From contig CACZZN010000018.1 in assembly GCA_902785705.1 (NCBI GenBank), positions 1-55,000 on the forward strand: a DNA stretch of 55,000 bases, read 5' to 3'. Shown here piece after piece: positions 1 through 7,760 of this stretch. Within the stretch, counting starts at the first letter, position 1; each line of letters opens with the position of its first letter. The position numbers and the translations under genes were made by a program. The notes beneath the pieces are model-generated. The model saw only the letters and a list, made by a program, of their open reading frames with translations. It was not told the DNA's origin and ran no database searches. The DNA comes from an uncultured Veillonellaceae bacterium (GTDB lineage: Bacteria; Bacillota; Negativicutes; Selenomonadales; Selenomonadaceae).

Positions 1-3000
1 GCGCGTTCTTCCCGTCAGCGTCGCCGATCAGCGTGACTGCCTGGTCGTAGGTGGTGATATCGATGGTGCTGCCACCTTCCTTCGCCCATGCCACGTTCTT
101 CTTGTTCTTGCCAGTGCCGTCCACGAGGGAGACCGCATAGAAGTCGCCCGTGCCCGTGCCTCTGGAGACATCCGCCGTGACGCCGGATGCGATGGACACA
201 ACGCCGTCGCCGCCGAAGTTCGTCGGAGTAACCGTGACGCCGCCGGAAGTGGTCACAGCCTGCAACACATCTGCGCCATAGGTATAGTCGTTGATGGTCA
301 TGCTCTTTGCGGACACGTCGAAGGTATCTGCGCCGTCGCCGCCGCTGACCACGTCGTCGAGACCCGCCGCCTCGATGGTATCCTTGCCGACACCGCCCAC
401 GATGGTGGCGTTGCCGTTGGTACCATTGGCATGGCTGACCTCGTTGTTGCCGCTGTCCAGATTGATGAGGTACTCGCCCGTGCCTGAAGCAGTGATGACA
501 TCATTGCCCTCGCCTGCGGTGATGGTCACCTCTCCGGTGGCAATGGAGCGGACCGTATCGTGGCCCGCGCCGACATTGAGGTTCACAGCGCCGGTGGAAC
601 CGCCGCCGAGGCTGACCTGATCCGCCCCTGCGCCGCTGGAAATGGTGGCATCCGCTGTGGCACTGTAAGTGACATCATCCTTGCCGCTGCCGGTGGTGAT
701 GCTCCAAGTGTCGATGCCCGTGACATTGCCCTTCACATCGAACTTCTTCGCCCTGTCGGTCAGAGCTTCATAGGTCGCCGCCCCGTCGCTGGACACCTTG
801 ATTTCCGCAGCCGCCTTGGACTTGTCCATGGTCGTCGTGCCGGTCTGGGTAAGATAGGTATCCGTGCCGAGGGATGTGACGTTCGTGTTCGTGGTTCCGT
901 CTCCCGCAACCATAACTCCGTTCGTAACCCCAGTGCCCTTCGTGCCGTTTCCGACGGCGTTCGTGGTATTTGTAAGCTCCGGCGTATGGGTCGTGGAGAA
1001 AGCGGTCTCTCCATCGTTCAACGTCCATACCGTAGTCGCTCCGCCGCTTTCGGTCACCTGCAGCTGAGTTCCGTCGGAGCTGACTGTATAGACGATGGAT
1101 GTGGTGTTCTTCTTCGCCGTGATGGACTCGCCGGCATCGAGACCCGTGATGGTGCCACTGGTGATCTTGATTCCGTCATTGTTGGCGGCGGACACCGTAT
1201 AGGTCACACCGTCCACGACAGCTTCGTCATTCTTCGCAAACAAGGTGATGCTGCCGTCGCCGCCAAACACAGCGCCGGAGGCCGCTTTGATGCCGGACCA
1301 GTTGGCACCCGTTCCGCCAACACCGGGAGTGGCGTTCACGTTGACACCAACGCCGCTTAGTTTGGAGGAAACTGTGACGGTTCCATCCTTGTCGAGATTG
1401 TTGATGGCAGATACCGGCGTATTGTTGCCCGCTACGGTTGTGAACTGTACCGTATCATCGTTAGCCACCGCATAGGTAATGCCGTTGATGGTGAAGTCTC
1501 CGGCAGACGCCGTATCGACAGTTTGCCCGGAAGCGCCCGTAACCGTCGCTCCGCCGTCAAGTCCCGCAATGGCGCCGTTGTAGGCATCCACCGTGGTGGG
1601 CGTCGAGGTGCTGCTCTGGGACTCTGTGATGGTCACTGTCCTTGTACCGCCCAAACCGTTGTTTGTAATGACCTTTGTTCCGTTCAGGCTCACACCCGCC
1701 GCATAAGTGACATAGTTCGCAGCAGGAGCAACAGCACCCGTGTTGGAAGCATCAATCGTCACGCCGGAACCGGCCGCAGCGCTGTTCGCGATGGTCAAGG
1801 AGCCGGCCGTCACGCTGATGGTGCCGGAGGCCGCCGTAAGACCGCCTTCCTCGTTGGTCGTGAAGCTCTTGCCCTGGATATCCGTGGTGGCGGTCAGGCG
1901 ATAGTCGCTGCCCGCGCTGGAGTCCGTCACCGTATAGGCCGCGCCCACCAGATTGATGATGGGGACGCCGCCGTCTGTCTTACCCGTCTGGGTTTTCACC
2001 TCAACCGTCTTGTTCGAGGTATTCACCTTGATGGCGGCATCGCTCTCGGTTGTGGGGATGCCAAGCACGGTAAAGTAGCTGTTGCTTTCGAGAGTGCCCA
2101 CTTGGATGACATTCCCTGTCGCAGCATTGCCAAGACTCGATGTACCGTCCGCTCCAAAGGTCGCTGCAGGGGTAGAATGTGTCCAATATTTTGTCCTAGT
2201 CCCGTTCGTGGCTTTCACCGTATTCGCATCCAGCGCCTCGAATGTCCAGTCACCGAGCTGTACCTTGTCCTTTGCGTCAAGGTCGGATACGACTGCATCG
2301 GCTCCCGTTTTATTGACAATGACGCCGTCCCCGCCGTCGGTCAAAAGCGTCGCCGTAACCTCCGAAGTAGTTCCCGCCGTCGTCACCGAGGTCTCGCCCG
2401 TACTGGTCAGTACGACTTTGCCGCCCGTCAATACATTCGCGTTGGTGAAGGTAGCCGTGTCCTCCACCTTATAGCTCTTTGTATTCAGGGTGAAATCCTT
2501 CGTCGAGGTTACAGAACCCGAAGTCAATGTCACCACATAACCGTTATTACCGGCGGTAATTGTTCCGGCTGCGTTCGTCGTAGAATTATATACAAAGGTC
2601 ACATTGTCGATCACCACGTTGGCAGAAGCAGCAGGAGCTACGTCAAGGGTGCCGGTAAAGGACGTGATATCTCCTGTTGCAGCCTCAGTGACCTGCAACC
2701 CGTTAGTCACAACCTTGACAGTTGCATCCTTACCTTCTCCGACTGTAATCGACTCTGTTGCCGATGTAGCAGATGTGCTTGCATAAAGCCCAAGCGTGCT
2801 CGTTCCGGAAGCTGGATCTACAGTAATATCTCCAGAGGCAGTTCCAACAATGTTGAGCGAACCCTTAGTTACAGTCAAAGCATTGGTACCGTCAACGGCA
2901 ACGATGGGAGAACCTGCTAACGTATCTGTCACTGTAACCGTACTCGAATCTGCCACAGCAAAAGTGTTAACCGCAGTCCCTACCGTTTCGCTGTTATAGT

Positions 3001-3553
3001 CATTATACGTTACAGTTCCCCCATCTCCCGTCAAGGAAAGGTTCCCCGTCGCAATCATACCGTCAACCGTAACGTTGTTCCCAGACACAACGAAAGTTCC
3101 GGAGCTGGTCGTCACACCGGTGGTAACTGCCTTTGCCACCTGAAACTTCACTGTAGGCGAAGAAGCATTATCTGTAAAAATCACATTGGTCCCGAGGTTA
3201 TTGGTTCCACTAGCAGCTGTGGAATGAACGCCGGCAAAATCCCATGTCCCTGTTTTTACAACCGTTAAAGTATTTGTACTCAGAGCCGTTCCTAGTTCCG
3301 ATGTGGTAACAAGTTTCCCATCGCCATCGATCTCAGCAACTTTTTCAGAAGAAGACCAACTCGCCGCTGTTGTTGTCAGAACCCAGCCACTCTCTCCATC
3401 GCTCGACGCCGTAGTCAAACTAGCGGCTGCAATTTTTTCCGGATCATTCTTATCTGCACTTGCAATATAAAGACTCATAGATACAGCCGATGGCAAGGCC
3501 ATGGTAAAAGCCGCCGCCGCGAACCTTTGTACATCAAATTTGATATCAACCAT
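1..3553 (-). CDS. Giant RTX-like beta-repeat surface/secreted protein (5' part only)
   Basis: The minus strand is open from an ATG at 3553 to the window edge (about 1184 codons, no stop), so the gene is cut by the boundary. GGAGGAGAAG precedes the start. The product is rich in Thr, Val, Gly, Asn and Ala and almost free of Cys, like a stacked beta-repeat adhesin. Near 330-700 it carries several RTX-type Gly-x-Gly-x-Asp units (GAGHDTV, GEGNDVI, GVGKDTI, GDGADTF), which in known families bind calcium and go with type I secretion. There is no classical signal peptide; the N-terminus begins MVDIKFDVQRFA. Function is inferred as a secreted or surface adhesin; the C-terminal secretion signal lies outside the window. 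Confidence 0.85.
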   Translation of the reverse strand, partial: MVDIKFDVQRFAAAAFTMALPSAVSMSLYIASADKNDPEKIAAASLTTASSDGESGWVLTTTAASWSSSEKVAEIDGDGKLVTTSELGTALSTNTLTVVKTGTWDFAGVHSTAASGTNNLGTNVIFTDNASSPTVKFQVAKAVTTGVTTSSGTFVVSGNNVTVDGMIATGNLSLTGDGGTVTYNDYNSETVGTAVNTFAVADSSTVTVTDTLAGSPIVAVDGTNALTVTKGSLNIVGTASGDITVDPASGTSTLGLYASTSATSATESITVGEGKDATVKVVTNGLQVTEAATGDITSFTGTLDVAPAASANVVIDNVTFVYNSTTNAAGTITAGNNGYVVTLTSGSVTSTKDFTLNTKSYKVEDTATFTNANVLTGGKVVLTSTGETSVTTAGTTSEVTATLLTDGGDGVIVNKTGADAVVSDLDAKDKVQLGDWTFEALDANTVKATNGTRTKYWTHSTPAATFGADGTSSLGNAATGNVIQVGTLESNSYFTVLGIPTTESDAAIKVNTSNKTVEVKTQTGKTDGGVPIINLVGAAYTVTDSSAGSDYRLTATTDIQGKSFTTNEEGGLTAASGTISVTAGSLTIANSAAAGSGVTIDASNTGAVAPAANYVTYAAGVSLNGTKVITNNGLGGTRTVTITESQSSTSTPTTVDAYNGAIAGLDGGATVTGASGQTVDTASAGDFTINGITYAVANDDTVQFTTVAGNNTPVSAINNLDKDGTVTVSSKLSGVGVNVNATPGVGGTGANWSGIKAASGAVFGGDGSITLFAKNDEAVVDGVTYTVSAANNDGIKITSGTITGLDAGESITAKKNTTSIVYTVSSDGTQLQVTESGGATTVWTLNDGETAFSTTHTPELTNTTNAVGNGTKGTGVTNGVMVAGDGTTNTNVTSLGTDTYLTQTGTTTMDKSKAAAEIKVSSDGAATYEALTDRAKKFDVKGNVTGIDTWSITTGSGKDDVTYSATADATISSGAGADQVSLGGGSTGAVNLNVGAGHDTVRSIATGEVTITAGEGNDVITASGTGEYLINLDSGNNEVSHANGTNGNATIVGGVGKDTIEAAGLDDVVSGGDGADTFDVSAKSMTINDYTYGADVLQAVTTSGGVTVTPTNFGGDGVVSIASGVTADVSRGTGTGDFYAVSLVDGTGKNKKNVAWAKEGGSTIDITTYDQAVTLIGDADGKNA

Positions 3554-3847
3554 AATTTCTCTTCTCCTCCATTCTCTTCTCATAACTCTCGACATCCCAC
3601 TCTTCTCTTGTATGGGATGCCAGGAATAAAATCCCGCTTTGTTTGTCCTGCACGCCGAAGAGTGCATTTTTCCCTTGCATGTTCGACCTTGCAGTTTCCT
3701 GCCCATGCAAAAATGCTCTCTCCCCGCACAAAACTCCCATCCGCAGGAACAGCTTGCCGAGGCTTTTCCCTCTGATTTTTATTTTTATCCTCGGCAGGAT
3801 GCTCATGTGGATTTTTTCAAAATGTCTATGAGATTCTTTTAAATTCA
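3554..3847 (-). promoter_or_regulatory. Structured 5' leader of the giant repeat-protein gene
   Basis: About 294 nt lie between the predicted transcription start and the ATG. On the minus strand the leader can form several hairpins: GCCGAGG/CCTCGGC (3756-3762 with 3789-3795), a long arm GCATTTTTGCATG with CATGC and AAAAATGC (about 3661-3718) enclosing GCAG-GAAA-CTGC with a GNRA loop, and CATCCCA/TGGGATG (3593-3599 with 3613-3619). I could not match it to a riboswitch class I know. A 100-codon reading frame across the leader starts at or upstream of the predicted transcript start, so I do not call it a gene. Confidence 0.45.
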
Positions 3848-3853
3848 AATGTG

Positions 3854-3882
3854 ATTATACCCGTGTTTACCTGCTTTGTCAA
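3854..3882 (-). promoter_or_regulatory. Consensus sigma-70 promoter for the giant repeat-protein gene
   Basis: On the minus strand TTGACA (3877-3882) and TATAAT (3854-3859) are both perfect and separated by exactly 17 bp. Transcription would begin near 3847, leaving a long untranslated leader before the ATG at 3553. Confidence 0.85.
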
Positions 3883-4177
3883 GATATACGTTATGTAATT
3901 TTCTTTTCTTAAAAGCAGAAAATCCCTTATATTTCCTACCTTTCATCCTAAGTGTCAGATAAAACTCAAATAAATCTCAAGATAAATTTGAATCTGTCCC
4001 GCTGCAAAATTTTTTCCACGTGCGAATGCGCGCGCATTGGAGCTGTTTTTGGAAAAAAAGAGCAAAAAAAGACGCCCTTTCCCGTGATTTCATCCCCAAC
4101 CTGCTTCGCATGGCGCCTCATCGGACGTGTGCCTTTTCCCCTCGATTGGCGTATGCTGAGTGCATCGCGAAAACTAC

Positions 4178-4206
4178 GAGAGGCCGGTCTCTCACCGAAA
4201 GGTGAG
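4178..4206 (+). promoter_or_regulatory. Hairpins that mask the ribosome site of the sigma-factor gene
   Basis: CTCACC (4191-4196), a GAAA loop and GGTGAG (4201-4206) form a GC-rich hairpin with a GNRA tetraloop whose 3' arm is the Shine-Dalgarno sequence of the gene starting at 4211. A second hairpin, GAGAG (4178-4182) with CTCTC (4189-4193), shares bases 4191-4193 with the first, so the two exclude each other. This is the geometry of a translational on/off switch. Confidence 0.5.
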
Positions 4207-4210
4207 ACAC

Positions 4211-4822
4211 ATGACAAAGAATTTCACAGGAAAACAAACCTCACGCTGCGATGCGGAGGCTCGGCCGCGGCTGGGACTGACGGAAGAGAACCGCCTGATT
4301 GCGCGGGCGCAGGGCGACGGGGAGGCCATGGCAGAGATCTGTCAAAGGTACGAGCCACTCATCCTCCGCGCCGCCCATCAGCCGCACCTCGCCACGGTGC
4401 GGGAGGATGCGGAGAGCGCGGCGCGCCTTGCGCTGGTGGAGGCAGTGCGCGGCTTTGACCCCGCCCTTGGCGTCCCCTTCGCCGCCTATGCGCGACGGAA
4501 GGTCTTCGGAGACGTGCGGACCTTCTTTCGGCGGGAGCGCTCGAAGTGGCAGCACGAGTACGTCCCCGTGGACACGACGGAGGACGAGCTTTCCTTCTGG
4601 GACGCTGTCGCCGATCCCCGCGACCCCATGGGACAGGCGGAGCTGAAGGACATGCTGCGCACCGCCCTCGGACTCCTCACGGACAAGGAACGCGCCGTGC
4701 TCCTGCTCCTCCACCGCGACCTCACCCAGACCCAGATTGCCAAAACCCTCGGCATCGCCACCCAGACCGTCGCCAAGCGCAAAAAAACGGCGCTCCAAAA
4801 AATGCGCGCCGTTTTGTCATAG
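4211..4822 (+). CDS. Small sigma-70 family RNA polymerase sigma factor
   Basis: The product of 203 residues has a region-2-like segment (about residues 20-100, including an EAVRGFDPALGVPFAAYARR stretch typical of sigma region 2) and a C-terminal helix-turn-helix of region 4 (about 140-200, TDKERAVLLLLHRDLTQTQI followed by AKTLGIATQTV). There is no region 1.1, as expected for an alternative sigma factor. ATG 4211 was chosen because GGTGAG lies just upstream; an in-frame ATG at 4160 lacks such a site. The gene is divergent from the giant repeat-protein gene and lies 160 bp before a ComK-like gene. Its terminator overlaps its own last codons. Its regulon cannot be read from the sequence. Confidence 0.85.
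   Translation: MTKNFTGKQTSRCDAEARPRLGLTEENRLIARAQGDGEAMAEICQRYEPLILRAAHQPHLATVREDAESAARLALVEAVRGFDPALGVPFAAYARRKVFGDVRTFFRRERSKWQHEYVPVDTTEDELSFWDAVADPRDPMGQAELKDMLRTALGLLTDKERAVLLLLHRDLTQTQIAKTLGIATQTVAKRKKTALQKMRAVLS
4784..4816 (+). terminator. Terminator overlapping the end of the sigma-factor gene
   Basis: AAACGGCGC and GCGCCGTTT form a strong stem around an A-rich loop, followed by TTTTG. It lies inside the last codons before TAG at 4820-4822. The A-run on the other side would also give a T-run on the minus strand. Confidence 0.7.
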
Positions 4823-4879
4823 TTATTTTCAATGATTTCATAATTTTAATCTATATTATATTTTATTAGCATAAAACTA

Positions 4880-4908
4880 TTTACATTTAAATTCTTTTAT
4901 GCTACAAT
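4880..4908 (+). promoter_or_regulatory. Promoter of the ComK-like gene
   Basis: TTTACA (4880-4885) and TACAAT (4903-4908) are separated by 17 bp in an AT-rich stretch. The transcript would have a leader of about 68 nt containing a small GATTC/GAATC hairpin. Confidence 0.7.
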
Positions 4909-4982
4909 AGGTTCGTTGCGTGAGGAAGTCCCGCGCAAAATATACCGGATTCTCTCGGGAATCCCATTTCAGGAGGTTTTTT

Positions 4983-5480
4983 ATGTATCGGATTTCGGAA
5001 AAAGACTTGAAAAACATTTTCTCCATCCAACCGGTGACGGAGGGGGATGCGGTGCATTCGCGGGTGTCCTATTTCGACAGCCGCCCGGCGAAGGTGCTGC
5101 CCCTGCGGCCCCGCTCCCTCTTGCAGCGGCTCGCCCGGCTGCACTGCGTCGACTTCCGCCGCATCAGCCGCATGGCGGCGGAGTTCAACGGCATCTCCTA
5201 CTCTCCCCTGGTCTTCCTCAACCCCAACGATGTGTTCCTGCCGATCCGCTGCGTGGCAGGGGAGGACGGGCACTGCCGCATCGAGTACTACAATCTCGCC
5301 CACCACTTCGGGGACTATGACATGCGCCCCGCCGAGGATAGGCGCACCTCCTACCTGCTCTACCGCCACAAGCCCGTGGCTCATTCCTGCTGGCGCCACA
5401 AGACCCTCTGCAGCCAGCTCGCCCTCGCGTGGAACTTCTACAAAGCGTGGATGCTGAGAGAGTTCGCGCGGCGGCGTTGA
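4983..5480 (+). CDS. ComK-like protein (tentative)
   Basis: 165 residues, with a good ribosome site (AGGAGG) before ATG 4983. The segment around residues 55-85 (NGISYSPLVFLNPNDVFLPI) and the C-terminal part (SYLLYRHKPVAHSCWRHKTL, then an aromatic/basic helix) resemble by eye the layout of Bacillus ComK, the competence transcription factor: a Ser-rich turn, proline, a hydrophobic strand, an Asp/Asn-Pro turn, a long central strand and a terminal helix. This is pattern similarity only, with no alignment behind it. The neighbouring alternative sigma factor would fit a regulatory role. If wrong, it is an uncharacterised basic cytosolic protein. Confidence 0.45.
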   Translation: MYRISEKDLKNIFSIQPVTEGDAVHSRVSYFDSRPAKVLPLRPRSLLQRLARLHCVDFRRISRMAAEFNGISYSPLVFLNPNDVFLPIRCVAGEDGHCRIEYYNLAHHFGDYDMRPAEDRRTSYLLYRHKPVAHSCWRHKTLCSQLALAWNFYKAWMLREFARRR

Positions 5481-5494
5481 GAAACCCTTCCAAC

Positions 5495-5531
5495 AAAAAA
5501 AATCCCCCGCAAAAGCAGGGGAATTTTTTTG
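5495..5531 (+). terminator. Terminator after the ComK-like gene
   Basis: ATCCCC-CGC, an AAAA loop and GCAGGGGAAT form a stem followed by seven T. The A-run upstream lets it work on both strands. Confidence 0.85.
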
Positions 5532-5577
5532 TGCCGCGAAGACTATCAATGTAATAAGCAGGGGGAGGGATTTGACC

Positions 5578-6183
5578 ATGGCCATAGAAAACAAGCTGGG
5601 CATCGAAGATGCCCTGGAACTTGCCCATGCGGAAGAACGTCTGTCAAAAAAACGCGCCTTGGAACTTTATGACAAGAACATCCTTGCTTCTTTTGAAGTG
5701 GGCACATTCGCCGGACTAAGGGATATCCACGGCTATTTGTTTCAGGATGTGTACCCCTTTGCCGGAAAGATACGCACCGTGAATATCGCCAAGGGACATT
5801 TCCGCTTCGCCCCGGTGCTATATCTGGAAGACGCCCTGTGCAGCATTGATCGGATGCCCCAAGATACCTATGCGCATATCATCGAGAAGTACGTCGAGAT
5901 GAACGTTGCCCATCCTTTCCGCGAAGGCAACGGCCGCAGTATGCGCATCTGGCTGGATCACATGCTGAAACATGCGTTGGGCAAGGTCGTTGATTGGAGC
6001 CAAGTAGGCAAGGAGGACTACCTTCTCGCCATGGAACGCAGTCCGATACGCAATACGGAAATCATGCTGCTGCTGAAAAGTGCCCTGACCTCCCAAATTG
6101 ATGACCGGCAGGTTTACATGAAGGGGATTGATGCCTCTTACCGATACGAGGGATATCACACCTGCAAAATCGACGAACTGTGA
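5578..6183 (+). CDS. Fic family protein (probable AMP-transferase)
   Basis: About 201 residues with the complete Fic active-site motif HPFREGNGRSMR (His near residue 112), which in the family uses ATP to attach AMP to Tyr, Ser or Thr of a target. The order FAG(K)IRT, flap region, Fic motif and the terminal DRQVYMKGIDASY block follows the compact stand-alone Fic proteins related to bacterial Fic toxins. ATG 5578 has GGGGGAGGG seven bases upstream, better than the TTG at 5572. I see no separate small antitoxin gene upstream. A convergent unknown gene lies downstream. It may act on a cellular protein or belong to a toxin system; the target is unknown. Confidence 0.85.
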   Translation: MAIENKLGIEDALELAHAEERLSKKRALELYDKNILASFEVGTFAGLRDIHGYLFQDVYPFAGKIRTVNIAKGHFRFAPVLYLEDALCSIDRMPQDTYAHIIEKYVEMNVAHPFREGNGRSMRIWLDHMLKHALGKVVDWSQVGKEDYLLAMERSPIRNTEIMLLLKSALTSQIDDRQVYMKGIDASYRYEGYHTCKIDEL

Positions 6184-6231
6184 GGAATTTCAGGTATTAC
6201 TGAATGGTATGCTTTCCAAATCTTGCAGATT

Positions 6232-6501
6232 TTAGGCAACGCCGACGCCACCTTCTCTGGCCAGCTCCCATATCATAAAAGCGTTTCTGCTGGCATAGTC
6301 CAGAAGCTCTTTCTGCTCCTGCTCGGTAAAGCCCTCCGTTTCCACTACGTTGAGCAGGGGGAGACTGGATTCCAAAAAGCAAAAGCCATCTTCTACGGGC
6401 TTTTCAAAGTAGATACGGATATATTCCATGCCGTCCTCTGTCCTGCCAATGTCATTAAAGGTCATGGTGATACCATCTATTTCCGTAAAGAAGTTTTTCA
6501 T
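6232..6501 (-). CDS. Small hypothetical protein
   Basis: 89 residues from an ATG with GGAGGTG upstream; a longer in-frame start at 6546 lacks a site. The protein is acidic (MKNFFTEIDGITMTFNDIG..., ending GGVGVA) and has no signal peptide or membrane segment. I do not recognise a family. It lies 56 bp after hemW on the same strand, possibly the last gene of the lepA-hemW unit, and converges with the Fic gene. The proper ribosome site and codon pattern make it likely real. Confidence 0.6.
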   Translation of the reverse strand: MKNFFTEIDGITMTFNDIGRTEDGMEYIRIYFEKPVEDGFCFLESSLPLLNVVETEGFTEQEQKELLDYASRNAFMIWELAREGGVGVA

Positions 6502-6557
6502 GCCAACACCTCCAAATATAGGTTCCGAAACTTCTTGGACTCTCATTCGCTAATTTT

Positions 6558-7760
6558 TCACAGCAGGAACTCCCCGAACACCCAGTTTCCGTATTTCATG
6601 CCCAAGGCTGTCAGATGCAGGTATCCGTTTTCCTCTGCCAGCAGTCCCTTCTCCTTCATGCGGGCTATCCCGTCTTGGTAGATGCTTTTCATGGTGCAGC
6701 CGAATTTTTCTCGAAAGGCTTCTTTTTCGATGCCCTTGGCGGTGCGGAGGGCGAGAAAGCAGAACTCCTCCATCCGGATTTCGCGTGTGGCGGGCTCCTC
6801 CAAGGCAGCAGGGCGCGTGCCGGATTCGACGGCTTCCATATAGGCATCCAACGCCGCAGGATTTGCCCTGCGCTCGCCCTGCCAATAGGAATGTGCCGCC
6901 GCGCCGAGGCCCAGATAGGGGACATCCTGCCAATAGCCAAGGTTGTGACGGCTCTCATAGCCGGGCTTGGCGAAATTGGAGATCTCATAGCGAAGGTAGC
7001 CCAGCCGTGGCAGTTCCTCTGTGATGTAGCCATACATGGCATCTGCGAGCTCCTCGTCGGGAAGCTCCAGCCTGCCCTGTTCCTGCTGCCTTGCGAAGAC
7101 CGTGCCTTCCTCGAGCTGGAGGCCATAGATGGAGATGTGCTCTGCGCCAAGAGCGGCGGCTTCCGCCACGCTTTCCCTCAGATCCCGCAGGGTCTGCCCC
7201 GGCAGGCCGTAGATGAGGTCAAGGCTCAGATTCCGAAAGCCTGCGTCCCGCGCAAGGCGAAGGGCCTCCCTCGCCTGCTGCGCGGTATGGATGCGCCCGA
7301 TGCGGCGAAGGAGCGTGTCCGAGAAGCTCTGCACGCCGAAGCTCAGGCGGGTCACGCCGCAGGAGAAAAGCCCTTCCAGATATGCCCTGTCCACGGTGCC
7401 GGGATTGACCTCCACGGTCCACTCGGCATCTTCCCGGATGGGCATTTTTTCTTTCAGCGTATGAAGGATGCCCGTGAGAAGAGGCTGCGGCAGGGCTGTC
7501 GGGGTGCCGCCCCCCACATAGACGGTGGAGGCTTTTCCCCTGCCGGAGGGAAGCAGCGTGCGCCCCCCACCACCATCTGCGATGATCTCCCGCCCCCAAG
7601 GGGGCGGACATGTTATGCCCTGCGCCGCGATTTCGATTTCGCAGCACAGGGCATGGGCGTAGCGCTCCATGGCGTCCTCTCTTCCCGCGTAGGAGGGGAA
7701 GTCGCAGTAGAAGCATTTTCTCCGGCAAAAGGGGATATGGACGTAAATGCCCCAGCCCAT
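6558..7760 (-). CDS. hemW: HemW, radical SAM haem chaperone / coproporphyrinogen dehydrogenase-like
   Basis: 400 residues. The radical SAM motif C12-x3-C16-x2-C19 is followed by Asp-Phe (CRRKCFYCDF), the form typical of HemW rather than HemN; VGGGTP and SFGVQSF blocks follow, and the C-terminal HemN_C region is present. HemW inserts haem into respiratory proteins. The ATG overlaps the lepA stop (TGATG), so the two genes are translationally coupled. Residues about 50-67 are an extra, Gly/Pro-rich stretch encoded by a palindromic repeat (7562-7612) inserted in frame between the first helix and the VGGGTP strand. The longer upstream frame is only lepA read in another frame. Confidence 0.93.
   Translation of the reverse strand: MGWGIYVHIPFCRRKCFYCDFPSYAGREDAMERYAHALCCEIEIAAQGITCPPPWGREIIADGGGGRTLLPSGRGKASTVYVGGGTPTALPQPLLTGILHTLKEKMPIREDAEWTVEVNPGTVDRAYLEGLFSCGVTRLSFGVQSFSDTLLRRIGRIHTAQQAREALRLARDAGFRNLSLDLIYGLPGQTLRDLRESVAEAAALGAEHISIYGLQLEEGTVFARQQEQGRLELPDEELADAMYGYITEELPRLGYLRYEISNFAKPGYESRHNLGYWQDVPYLGLGAAAHSYWQGERRANPAALDAYMEAVESGTRPAALEEPATREIRMEEFCFLALRTAKGIEKEAFREKFGCTMKSIYQDGIARMKEKGLLAEENGYLHLTALGMKYGNWVFGEFLL
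7562..7612. repeat. GC-rich palindromic repeat in frame inside hemW
   Basis: The stretch contains two palindromes, ATC-TGC-GAT and CCGCCCCC-AA-GGGGGCGG, then ACATG. A near-identical copy lies between genes at 26802-26852, where the first palindrome reads GCC-TGC-GGC: both arms changed together. Confidence 0.75.

Noticed and set aside
560..2920. Long plus-strand frames (266 and 465 codons) in the first 3 kb
   Set aside because: They are antisense shadows of the giant minus-strand gene, which has no stop over 1184 codons and a perfect promoter. Their Arg/Cys-rich translations have no family features.
3546..3848. 100-codon minus-strand frame before the giant gene
   Set aside because: It starts at or upstream of the predicted transcript start, has no ribosome site, overlaps the true start and is made of hairpin-forming sequence.
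5578..6501. Fic gene and the small convergent gene as a toxin-antitoxin pair
   Set aside because: They are convergent, not in one operon, and the small protein has no Fic inhibitory S-x3-E motif that I can identify.
6540..6560. ATTCGCTAATTTTTCA shared between 6546 and 21225
   Set aside because: A single 16-base identity next to unrelated sequence; too short to call a repeat family.
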